NCBI GenBank assembly: GCA_005791855.1
Contig: SXUH01000061.1
Coordinates: 1 to 6,457 of the forward strand
Origin: Bdellovibrionales bacterium
GTDB lineage: Bacteria > Bdellovibrionota > Bacteriovoracia > Bacteriovoracales > Bacteriovoracaceae
Length of the DNA: 6,457 bases
Reading direction: 5' to 3'
Shown here: piece by piece, positions 1-5,526 of the stretch
Position numbering within the stretch: position 1 is the stretch's first letter
How the letters are laid out: each line of letters starts with the position of its first letter
Program-made: the position numbers and the translations under genes
Notes under the pieces: model-generated
Told to the model about the DNA's origin: nothing
What the model saw: the letters and a program-made list of their open reading frames with translations, nothing else
Databases searched by the model: none

Positions 1-47
1 ATAACGCATTGCTTCAGGCATAAATGACATGTCAGGGTTTCAATAGG

Positions 48-76
48 TTGGAAAAGCCGGGAATTTGAGTTAAAAA
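48..76 (+). promoter_or_regulatory. Weak sigma70-like promoter candidate for speE-speB
   Basis: TTGGAA (48-53) and TAAAAA (71-76) are separated by 17 bp, each matching four of six consensus positions. A transcript from here would begin near 83. The rest of positions 1-100 shows no supportable gene: a short minus-strand reading frame runs off the left edge from an ATG at 30 (10 codons visible, no Shine-Dalgarno), and plus-strand frames close within about 45 nt. Confidence 0.25.
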
Positions 77-77
77 A

Positions 78-118
78 CCAGTTATTCTAAAGGAGCTTGC
101 ATGAACGTTGATAACTGG
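78..118 (+). repeat. 8-bp inverted repeat bracketing the speE start
   Basis: CCAGTTAT at 78-85 is the perfect reverse complement of ATAACTGG at 111-118. The 25-nt interval holds the Shine-Dalgarno and the ATG of speE. It could be an RNA stem affecting initiation or a DNA operator, but the right arm is also coding sequence (Asp-Asn-Trp), so chance remains possible. Confidence 0.4.
89..95 (+). promoter_or_regulatory. speE ribosome-binding site
   Basis: AAAGGAG lies five bases before the speE ATG. It is one of the strongest Shine-Dalgarno matches in the window and fixes the start. It sits inside the loop of an 8-bp inverted repeat (78-85 with 111-118). Confidence 0.85.
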
Positions 119-958
119 ATGATCGAAGAGTCCTTCCGTAACACCTACTCCATGGGGTTCAAGGTCAAGGCCTTCCTCCACACCGAGCAGTCGAAGTATC
201 AGAAGATCGAAGTCGTGGAGACCGAGTCCGTGGGGAAGCTGCTGCTCCTCGACGGCAAGACCATGGTGTCCGAGAAGGACGAGTTCGTCTACCACGAGGT
301 CGTCTCGCACATCCCGTACATGGTCTCCCGCAGCTGCAAGAACGTCCTGATCATCGGCGGCGGTGACGGTGGCGTGGTGAGAGAGTTCGTGAAGCACGCG
401 GACATCCAGCGGATCGATCTGGTGGAAATCGATGAAAGAGTGATCGAAGTTTCCAAGACCTACTTCCCCGAGTGCACCTCCGGACTAAGTGACAAGCGAG
501 TCCGCGTCCTTCCCGAAGACGGCTTCGCGTTCATCAAGAGAGCGAAGAAAGAATACGACATCATCGTCGTCGATTCCACCGATCCGGTGGACTTCGCTTC
601 GGGGTTATTCACCGATGAATTCTATCAGGACGTCTACAACGCTCTGACCGACGAGGGGATCATGATGAACCAGACGGAAAACCCGTTCCTGGATGAGTGG
701 GGCATAAAGAACATCTACAGCAACATGAGGAAGGTCTTCCCGGTGGTGAGTTCGTTCACCGCGCCGATGCTCATCTACCCGGGTGTGTACTGGACCTTTG
801 GATTTTCTTCCAAGAAATTCCGGCCGACCGATTTGGATCCGGCCAAGCTGCAGACCATGACCGGTATCCAGAGAAGCCTCAAGTGGTACAACGTGGACTG
901 GCACAAGGGGTGCTTCTCCATTTCTAACTTCCACAAGACCATGATCGGTCAGGAGTAG
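101..958 (+). CDS. speE: Spermidine synthase (putrescine aminopropyltransferase)
   Basis: This 285-residue cytoplasmic enzyme transfers an aminopropyl group from decarboxylated S-adenosylmethionine to putrescine, giving spermidine and methylthioadenosine. Its length matches bacterial SpeE (about 285-295). A small N-terminal beta domain (about 1-60) leads into YHE at 64-66. The Rossmann-type fold then shows the nucleotide-binding GGGDGG at 86-91, the ribose-binding acid in VEID (E109), EDG at 139-141, and the active-site DSTDP at 158-162, where D158 is the expected catalytic base and D161 a putrescine ligand. The stretch QTENPF (191-196) is also family-typical. The ATG start is fixed by a good AAAGGAG five bases upstream. 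speB follows after 2 nt. No speD (source of the aminopropyl donor) is in view. Hand counts over three 60-nt lines give about 53% GC against about 66% in speB. The family call is certain; the substrate choice (putrescine) is inferred from the agmatinase partner. Confidence 0.97.
   Translation: MNVDNWMIEESFRNTYSMGFKVKAFLHTEQSKYQKIEVVETESVGKLLLLDGKTMVSEKDEFVYHEVVSHIPYMVSRSCKNVLIIGGGDGGVVREFVKHADIQRIDLVEIDERVIEVSKTYFPECTSGLSDKRVRVLPEDGFAFIKRAKKEYDIIVVDSTDPVDFASGLFTDEFYQDVYNALTDEGIMMNQTENPFLDEWGIKNIYSNMRKVFPVVSSFTAPMLIYPGVYWTFGFSSKKFRPTDLDPAKLQTMTGIQRSLKWYNVDWHKGCFSISNFHKTMIGQE
951..955 (+). promoter_or_regulatory. speB ribosome-binding site within speE
   Basis: AGGAG is placed five bases before the speB ATG and lies in the last sense codons of speE (Gln-Glu). 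Together with the 2-nt gap this points to coupled translation of the two polyamine genes. Confidence 0.8.
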
Positions 959-960
959 CC

Positions 961-1857
961 ATGAAAGAATCAGTCCTCATCAAGGAAGTGGAGGGCCTCG
1001 AGCACGGCAAGGCCTTCATCGGAACGGAGTTCGCCCAGGCGATCTTCACCAACACCACCCACCTGATCGGCTTCTGCTTCGACGGGACCACGAGCTTCAG
1101 GCCCGGCGCCCGGTTCGCCCCCGGGGCCCTCCGCGAAGCCTCCTATGGCCTCGAGGACTACTCGCCGTACCTCGACAAGGACACGCAGGACTACAACATC
1201 GTCACCATGGGGGACCTGCCCATCTACCCGTCGAAGTGGCACCTCACCAACGACTTCTTCATGGAGATGGTGAAGGACCTGCGCCTCCCGGAAGACGGGA
1301 TCAAGTTCCTCACCATCGGCGGCGAGCACTCCATCTCCTATGGCCCGATCGTGAAGTACCTCGAAGCCTACCCGGACCTGGTGGTCCTGCACCTCGACGC
1401 CCACACGGACCTCCGGGACGGCTACCTGGAGGAGAAGTACTCCCACGCCTCCATCATCCGCCGGGTGCTGGACCACTTCACCCCGAAGAACCGGCTCATC
1501 CAGTACGGGATCCGCTCCGGGCCGCGGGAGGAGTTCAAGTGGATGAAGGAGAACAAGACGCTGGCGAGCTCGCTCAAGGAGTGCTGCGAGTGGCTCGAGG
1601 GCATCGCCGACGACCGGCCGATCTACCTCACCCTCGACTTCGACTTCTTCGACCCCGCCTTCTTCCCGGGGACGGGCACACCGGAGGCCGGGGGCGAGGA
1701 CTTCCACGGCTTCATGCGGATCCTCAAGATCCTCAACCGGAAGAACTTCGTCGGCGCGGACGTGGTGGAGCTGGCGCCGATGCTGGACCCGACCAACAAC
1801 TCGGCGTGCTTCGCCTCGAAGGTCACCCGGGAGATCATGCTCGCGATGAACAAGTAG
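961..1857 (+). CDS. speB: Agmatinase (agmatine ureohydrolase)
   Basis: This 298-residue dinuclear-manganese ureohydrolase splits agmatine into putrescine and urea, supplying the substrate for the preceding SpeE. All six expected metal ligands are visible: H123 in GGEH (120-123), D146, H148 and D150 in DAHTD, and D226 and D228 in the LDFDFFDP block (225-232). The conserved histidine of YSHAS is H162, and the ExxP element of the active site is E270-P273. The family also contains arginases, guanidinobutyrases and formiminoglutamases; linkage to speE favours agmatinase, as in the speE-speB operon of Bacillus subtilis. The start lies 2 nt after the speE stop, with AGGAG inside the last codons of speE, so translational coupling is likely. 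The 3' end faces the next gene with only 3 nt between the two TAG stops. Ureohydrolase is certain; agmatinase is strongly inferred. Confidence 0.95.
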   Translation: MKESVLIKEVEGLEHGKAFIGTEFAQAIFTNTTHLIGFCFDGTTSFRPGARFAPGALREASYGLEDYSPYLDKDTQDYNIVTMGDLPIYPSKWHLTNDFFMEMVKDLRLPEDGIKFLTIGGEHSISYGPIVKYLEAYPDLVVLHLDAHTDLRDGYLEEKYSHASIIRRVLDHFTPKNRLIQYGIRSGPREEFKWMKENKTLASSLKECCEWLEGIADDRPIYLTLDFDFFDPAFFPGTGTPEAGGEDFHGFMRILKILNRKNFVGADVVELAPMLDPTNNSACFASKVTREIMLAMNK

Positions 1858-1860
1858 GGC

Positions 1861-3495
1861 CTAGCGCTGGTAGTCCTGGACGGCGTGGATCGTCGTCACT
1901 CTGATCGTGGTGTTGAGCCTGAGGTTGGTGAGGAAGGCGTCGCGGGAACCTTCGAAGAGGATTCCGTTCCCGGCGTCCAGGAACCAGGTCTTCCCGTCGA
2001 TCTCGAGCTCGGCCCAGCCGTGGCCCGCGCCGCTCGCCGTGGCGGCGGTGACGACCCGGCACGGGATCCCCATGGTCCGGGCGAAGGTGCACGAGAGGAG
2101 CGCGTACTGCTGGCAGTGGGCGTAGCCCAGGCTCTTCGCGGTTCCGTCGGCGTTCTTCTGGATGAAGTCCCAGGTGAAGTCCACCGAGTGGTGCTTACTG
2201 CGGTCGGGCTCCCGGGAGAGGATCTCGCTCTGGGGCCTCGTCGGGATGGGGCGGACGAAGTTTCTAAACCAGGTCAGGATCGCCTTCTGCCTCCGGAGCT
2301 CCGGCCCGTCCTTCGGATTCTCGAGGGCCCGGATGACGAGGACTTCCCTCTCGATCTCTTCGAGTTTCTTCACGCTGGTCCCGGGCACGAGTTCCGACGG
2401 CAGGAGGTCGTGCCGCTTCGCCGGTGGGAGGCCGTCTTCGTTCTTCACGGTGAACTTCCGCTCGAAGCCGCAGAAGCCCTGCTCCCGCTTCCGGTACTCC
2501 ACCACCTTGCAGTCGTACTCCCCGGCCCCTTCCTTGAACAGCAGACGGCCCTTCGCCAGCTGATCGGCGGTGACCTCGGTGAGCTGCAGCTTACTCTTCT
2601 CGGAGCCCTTCTTCTGGCACTCCACCCGGACAGCGTTCCGGTCCGCCTTCGGAACGAGAAGACCCAGGTCTAGCTTCAGGCAGCTGTTCTTCGCCTCCAC
2701 CACTGGCGGTTGGTAGTCGAAGGCGCAGGCATCGGCGTTGAGGGGCTTCTCCGGGAGGGTGATCCCTGTGGCCGGGAGGCTCACGGTCGAGGCGCAGTAC
2801 CCGGTGTCTGCGTTCTGCTCCGGCAGCGGTTCGGTCAGGGCCACGGGTTCCACCTGCCGCGAGAGCTGCTCCTGGACTTTTCTCAGGTTCGTCGCCACCT
2901 CGGCGTCGAGGGGCTCGGGGAGGGCCGGGCAGTCATCGGTTATCTGGAAGGCCTTGGCGTTCGGATCGCGCCAGCTCGAGTACGGGTAGAGCTTCGCCGA
3001 ATGCTCTTCGTCCAGCTCCTTCCCCAGACAGTGGACGACGATCTGGTTTGCCTTGAGGGCGCTGTCGGGCTTCTTCTCGGGCCAGATCTGCGTGGTCTGG
3101 GTGCAGAAGATGTTCTTCCCTTCGGAAGCCTTGTAGAGCGTTCCCTTGAACCCGTCGGTCCGCATGGACTTATCCTTCTCCTGCATCTCGGGGTCGAAGT
3201 ACTGGTAGTTCCGGGGCCTGCCGATCTCACTCCCCTCGATCACGAACCGGTAGGTCTTGAGTGGGACCGGGGCGGCGGTGGGCTTGAACCACTCTTTGCG
3301 GAGGTCGCCGCCGCGCTCGTCGGCCAGGGCCCGGATGCCGGCGTCCTGGATCAGGTCCTCTGCGTCCGGAACGTACATCGGACTCTCGAAGGACTTCTTC
3401 ACCGCCTTCCGCACGGGTCTCTTCCTCGCGTGGAGGTCCGAGGATTCGGCGAGGATGAGCACACTCAGGACGAAGAGCGGGAACTTCGGTTTCAT
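1861..3495 (-). CDS. Exported protein with C-terminal transglutaminase-like domain
   Basis: This 544-residue protein starts with a Sec-type signal peptide: Lys-rich n-region, hydrophobic core at about 6-16, and a likely cut after LHA at 21-23. The C-terminal part (about 400-530) looks like a transglutaminase/protease-like core: the Cys helix GYAHCQQYALL (C461), then GIPCRVV, the GHGW strand (H492) and the WFLDAG strand (D507), giving the Cys-His-Asp triad order of that fold. In bacteria this fold includes peptidases, amidases and true transglutaminases, so the reaction cannot be named. Residues about 24-400 are not recognised; they carry nine cysteines (131, 156, 189, 234, 257, 272, 293, 329, 342) that could form disulfides outside the cytoplasm. 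The ATG is preceded by AGGTGG three bases upstream. It is transcribed alone, convergent with speB. Exported location and fold are well supported; substrate is unknown. Confidence 0.9.
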   Translation of the reverse strand: MKPKFPLFVLSVLILAESSDLHARKRPVRKAVKKSFESPMYVPDAEDLIQDAGIRALADERGGDLRKEWFKPTAAPVPLKTYRFVIEGSEIGRPRNYQYFDPEMQEKDKSMRTDGFKGTLYKASEGKNIFCTQTTQIWPEKKPDSALKANQIVVHCLGKELDEEHSAKLYPYSSWRDPNAKAFQITDDCPALPEPLDAEVATNLRKVQEQLSRQVEPVALTEPLPEQNADTGYCASTVSLPATGITLPEKPLNADACAFDYQPPVVEAKNSCLKLDLGLLVPKADRNAVRVECQKKGSEKSKLQLTEVTADQLAKGRLLFKEGAGEYDCKVVEYRKREQGFCGFERKFTVKNEDGLPPAKRHDLLPSELVPGTSVKKLEEIEREVLVIRALENPKDGPELRRQKAILTWFRNFVRPIPTRPQSEILSREPDRSKHHSVDFTWDFIQKNADGTAKSLGYAHCQQYALLSCTFARTMGIPCRVVTAATASGAGHGWAELEIDGKTWFLDAGNGILFEGSRDAFLTNLRLNTTIRVTTIHAVQDYQR

Positions 3496-3498
3496 GGT

Positions 3499-3504
3499 CC
3501 ACCT
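3499..3504 (-). promoter_or_regulatory. Ribosome-binding site of the transglutaminase-like gene
   Basis: On the minus strand AGGTGG is followed by ACC and then the ATG at 3495. Spacing of three bases is short for a Shine-Dalgarno but the match is good. The last bases form the 12-nt string TGGACCATGAAA that also occurs at the tatC start. Confidence 0.5.
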
Positions 3505-3610
3505 AGGGAGAGGTACCTAACCGTTTCGGTTCACTTCTCTCAAAACTTAAGCCTCCCGCGGACTTGGACCGGAGGTGCCACTCTTCCGAGGCTGTCGCCG
3601 GCCCAGCTCA

Positions 3611-3641
3611 CCCAGGGCTCTGGCCCTAAGTCCCTGGGACT
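3611..3641. repeat. Tandem/alternative hairpins in the divergent spacer
   Basis: AGGGC-TCTG-GCCCT (3614-3627) and AGTCC-CTG-GGACT (3629-3641) lie side by side. The outer arms CCCAGGG (3611-3617) and CCCTGGG (3632-3638) form a competing 7-bp stem. Mutually exclusive foldings resemble attenuator geometry, but no U-tract follows on either strand, so an intrinsic terminator is not supported. Confidence 0.4.
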
Positions 3642-3654
3642 CTTCGAAATCCTC

Positions 3655-3665
3655 TGAATAATTCA
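3655..3665. repeat. 11-bp palindrome upstream of the small acidic-tail gene
   Basis: TGAAT-A-ATTCA is a perfect dyad lying just upstream of, and touching, the presumed -35 region for the rightward gene. The position suits a small operator. No regulator can be named. Confidence 0.3.
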
Positions 3666-3686
3666 TGGGCCACGCCGAAGTCACCG

Positions 3687-3692
3687 TATAGT
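3687..3692 (+). promoter_or_regulatory. -10-like box before the small acidic-tail gene
   Basis: TATAGT matches five of six -10 positions and lies 29 nt before the ATG at 3722. No good -35 is seen at 16-19 bp. The 12-bp palindrome TTTTTTAAAAAA and AAGGA Shine-Dalgarno (3711-3715) follow, giving a predicted leader of about 20-25 nt. Confidence 0.35.
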
Positions 3693-3721
3693 GGGTAGGA
3701 TTTTTTAAAAAAGGACCAACC

Positions 3722-4069
3722 ATGTCGTCGCAGAAGCTGTCCCGGATGGAATGCAGTAAGGAAGTTCGCCGAGTCCTCAACCAGAACCGGGTGGACCTCA
3801 CCCACTGCCAGTACGTCGTCTCCGGGAGAGACATCCGGATGACCGGCTGGCTCTACAAGACCGACGGGAGCGACTTCAGCGGCCAGCAGATCGAGAGCCT
3901 CGTCGCGGACTTCCAGCGCCGGCTCTCGGGCTTCACCGTCTGCGGAGACATGGAGAACTGGAACTTCTCCTCCGAGCACATCTCGAAGGTGGGCCGGCAC
4001 GAGGAGGAGGAAGAAGACGAGGTGGTCGCCGAGAAGGACGAGAGCCAGGAGCGCTACAAGGTTAGCTGA
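3722..4069 (+). CDS. Unknown small protein, possibly BON-like, with acidic tail
   Basis: I do not recognise this 115-residue protein by name. It has no signal peptide or membrane segment, so it is probably cytoplasmic. Residues about 10-82 suggest an alpha/beta unit: a helix KEVRRVLNQ (13-21), a strand around 30-34, a turn and strand RDIRMTGWLYK (36-46), a long helix (about 55-68) and a strand-like FTVCGDMENW (71-80). This order vaguely resembles BON domains, but no diagnostic residue supports that strongly. Three cysteines are at 11, 29 and 74. The C-terminus (94-110) is a low-complexity acidic stretch with five consecutive Glu. Support for coding: AAGGA six bases upstream of the ATG, a -10-like box further upstream, and an intact frame up to the next gene. 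Its last 16 nt overlap the 3' end of tatC on the other strand. Confidence 0.75.
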   Translation: MSSQKLSRMECSKEVRRVLNQNRVDLTHCQYVVSGRDIRMTGWLYKTDGSDFSGQQIESLVADFQRRLSGFTVCGDMENWNFSSEHISKVGRHEEEEEDEVVAEKDESQERYKVS

Positions 4070-4809
4070 TTCTCCGCTTCGACCTTCCTCTTCAGGTACG
4101 GGTGGACGACGAACGCCACCGCGAGGATTCCGATCTCGTAGAGGATCATCATCGGGATCCAGACGCACATCATGCTGAAGATGTCCGGCGGCGTGAGGAT
4201 GGCCGCCGCCACGGCGAAGAACACCGCCATGTAGCGCCGCCAGGACCGGAGCGAGTACTTCGTGACGACGCCCATGAACCCCAGGATCAGCATAACATTC
4301 GGAAGCTGGAAGAGGATCCCGAGGAAGACGAGGACCTTCGACGCCAGGAGGAGGTAGTCCGGGAGGTTCAGCATGGCGTCCACCCCCTGGACTCCGACGT
4401 TCATCATGATGGGAATGGTGAGCGGGAAGACCACGTAGTAGCCGAAGGCCACGCCGGCGAGGAAGAGGAGGAAGCCGACGGTGATGAAGGGCCGGATGGC
4501 CCGGACCTCCGCTTCGTAGAGCCCCGGTTTGATGAAGAGCCAGGCCTCCCGGAACCAGAACGGGCTCGCGAGGAAGATGCAGGACCAGAACGCGATCTGG
4601 AGCTCGGCCATGACCTTGTCCATGAGGCCCGTGAAGACGATCTTCCCGGCGGTTCCCCCCAGGGCCGTCCGCACCGGCACGAGCAGGAACTCCGCGATCT
4701 CGGAGGAGAAGTTGTAGGTGATGCAGAAAGAGATCACCAGGATGCCGAGGACCCGGATTAACCGTGTCCGGAACTCCTCTAAGTGCTCCATGAAGGACAT
4801 TTCTTTCAT
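4054..4809 (-). CDS. tatC: Sec-independent protein translocase subunit TatC
   Basis: This 251-residue inner-membrane protein is the twin-arginine signal-peptide receptor of the Tat system, which exports folded proteins. Six membrane segments can be read at about 17-34, 72-88, 109-129, 155-178, 193-205 and 214-235. Family landmarks are HLEEFR (9-14, where E12 matches E. coli E15), P83, the WLFIKPGLYEAE block (90-101, where E101 matches E. coli E103), the FGYYVVFP segment (122-129), and TPPDIFS (206-212), followed by YEIG. The E. coli TM4 glutamate (E170) is Gln here (Q168), and the E. coli Q215 position is Met (M213); neither change removes a signal-peptide contact glutamate. No tatA or tatB is in the window. 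The start could be M1, M4 or M7; M1 is chosen because a -10-like TATGAT lies 6 nt upstream, but no clear Shine-Dalgarno exists. The gene stands alone, divergent from its right neighbour. Confidence 0.96.
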   Translation of the reverse strand: MKEMSFMEHLEEFRTRLIRVLGILVISFCITYNFSSEIAEFLLVPVRTALGGTAGKIVFTGLMDKVMAELQIAFWSCIFLASPFWFREAWLFIKPGLYEAEVRAIRPFITVGFLLFLAGVAFGYYVVFPLTIPIMMNVGVQGVDAMLNLPDYLLLASKVLVFLGILFQLPNVMLILGFMGVVTKYSLRSWRRYMAVFFAVAAAILTPPDIFSMMCVWIPMMILYEIGILAVAFVVHPYLKRKVEAENQLTL

Positions 4810-4815
4810 GGTCCA

Positions 4816-4844
4816 ATCATAGCCCGGAGAACATTTTCTGTCTT
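4816..4844 (-). promoter_or_regulatory. Candidate tatC promoter, very close to the start codon
   Basis: On the minus strand AAGACA (4844-4839) and TATGAT (4821-4816) are exactly 17 bp apart, matching four and five of six consensus positions. The -10 box ends 6 nt before the tatC ATG, so transcription would start at or next to the A of ATG. This predicts a leaderless or nearly leaderless tatC mRNA and agrees with the missing Shine-Dalgarno. Confidence 0.45.
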
Positions 4845-4864
4845 ATCTTTTCTATTTTTCCCGG

Positions 4865-4870
4865 TAGAAT
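4865..4870 (+). promoter_or_regulatory. -10-like box abutting the four-cysteine gene start
   Basis: TAGAAT matches five of six -10 positions and ends 5 nt before the ATG at 4876, so transcription from it would begin at about the start codon. No good -35 lies 16-19 bp upstream (TTATCT at 16 bp matches three of six), which keeps confidence low. Confidence 0.3.
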
Positions 4871-4875
4871 GAGGT

Positions 4876-5523
4876 ATGCGAATCTTCCTCACCGCCCTCT
4901 CTCTCCTCTTGTCCGTAGGCCTCTCCGCCAGGGCCAAGGACAGGCCCCTGCTCAAGTGCCTGGGAGAGGAAGAGAAGCGGTTCCACCAGAAGAAGGAAAC
5001 CGGCCCGCTCTACGACCTCAACCAGCAGCTCATCGCGGAGATGGTGCAGATCCCGTTCATCGAGATCGACCAGGCGAGCTTCCTCGAGATCTGCACCGGG
5101 AGCGGCCACTCTTCTTCCATGAAGCTCCTCGAGGCGTCCCTCCGGAAGGGCAGCGCGCTCTTCGTCGTCCCGGCGACCGTCACCGGCACCCAGCGGGAGA
5201 TGACCGTCGGCATGGTCGACGACTACGTGAAGGCGTCGAAGGACATCCTCCTGCAGTTCATCTCCCAGATCCAGGCGCTCTCGCCGACGCCGGAGTGCCT
5301 GAACAACGAGATCCCGGAGCTCAAGGCGTTCTACACCGAGATCAAGTACCTGCAGGAAGACGTGGACCAGAAGACCATCTTCAAGAACAAGGACCAGAAG
5401 ATCTTCTCCCAGCTCAAGGACTACCCCATCGCCTTCGAGAAGTGCCGGGTGGCGGAGGCCAAGCGCCGGGCGGAGCTGAAGGCCAAGGAGAAGGCGAAGG
5501 CGGAGGCCGAAGCCCGGCAGTGA
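4876..5523 (+). CDS. Unknown exported four-cysteine protein with A/K/E-rich tail
   Basis: This 215-residue protein is not recognised. It begins with a clear Sec-type signal peptide (MRIF start, hydrophobic core about 3-16, likely cut near GLSA or SARA, residues 18-20), so it should act in the periplasm or outside. The mature part has exactly four cysteines (28, 73, 141, 190), which could form two disulfides. Several amphipathic helices are likely (about 46-58, 113-134, 147-162), and the C-terminus from about 191 is a charged A/K/E/R helix with coiled-coil character. No membrane anchor or lipobox follows the signal peptide. The start has no well-placed Shine-Dalgarno: GAGG sits only one base from the ATG, while a TAGAAT box ends 5 nt upstream, raising the chance of leaderless expression. 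The stop lies 3 nt from the convergent neighbour's stop. Confidence 0.82.
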   Translation: MRIFLTALSLLLSVGLSARAKDRPLLKCLGEEEKRFHQKKETGPLYDLNQQLIAEMVQIPFIEIDQASFLEICTGSGHSSSMKLLEASLRKGSALFVVPATVTGTQREMTVGMVDDYVKASKDILLQFISQIQALSPTPECLNNEIPELKAFYTEIKYLQEDVDQKTIFKNKDQKIFSQLKDYPIAFEKCRVAEAKRRAELKAKEKAKAEAEARQ

Positions 5524-5526
5524 GTC

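Larger units (their letters stand above)
3496..3721. other. 226-nt divergent intergenic spacer
   Basis: This is the largest non-coding stretch in the window, between the divergent transglutaminase-like gene and the small acidic-tail gene, and must hold both promoters. It contains several small dyads: AACCG-TTT-CGGTT (3519-3531), a hairpin pair at 3611-3641, the 11-bp palindrome TGAATAATTCA (3655-3665) and the AT palindrome TTTTTTAAAAAA (3701-3712). No convincing promoter for the leftward gene was found. A minus-strand frame reads through part of it but is mostly antisense to the rightward gene. Confidence 0.6.

Noticed and set aside
1..30. A minus-strand ATG at 30 open to the left edge, possibly a divergent gene start.
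   Set aside because: Only ten codons are visible, with no Shine-Dalgarno and no recognisable sequence, so it cannot be called.
1855..1863. TAGGGCCTA dyad at the speB / transglutaminase-like junction as a terminator.
   Set aside because: It arises from two opposing TAG stops and is too short for a hairpin, with no U-tract.
1885..3657. Plus-strand frames of 262 and 315 codons opposite the transglutaminase-like gene.
   Set aside because: They are antisense to a gene with a signal peptide and catalytic triad, and show only G/E/V/L/R-rich composition with no domain signal.
3655..3665. TGAATAATTCA as an ArgR (ARG) box, tempting beside polyamine genes.
   Set aside because: ARG-box half-sites TGAAT/ATTCA are separated by four bases, here by one. 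The flanking genes are not arginine genes and speE-speB lies about 1.8 kb away.
3547..3834. A 95-codon minus-strand frame spanning the divergent spacer.
   Set aside because: Its first half is antisense to the small acidic-tail gene, which has its own ribosome site, and no ribosome site or domain supports this frame.
3626..4816. A 396-codon open frame on the minus strand covering tatC.
   Set aside because: It is a high-GC shadow frame: the translation is low-complexity (G/R/P/H/L rich), and the overlapping frame encodes an unmistakable TatC.
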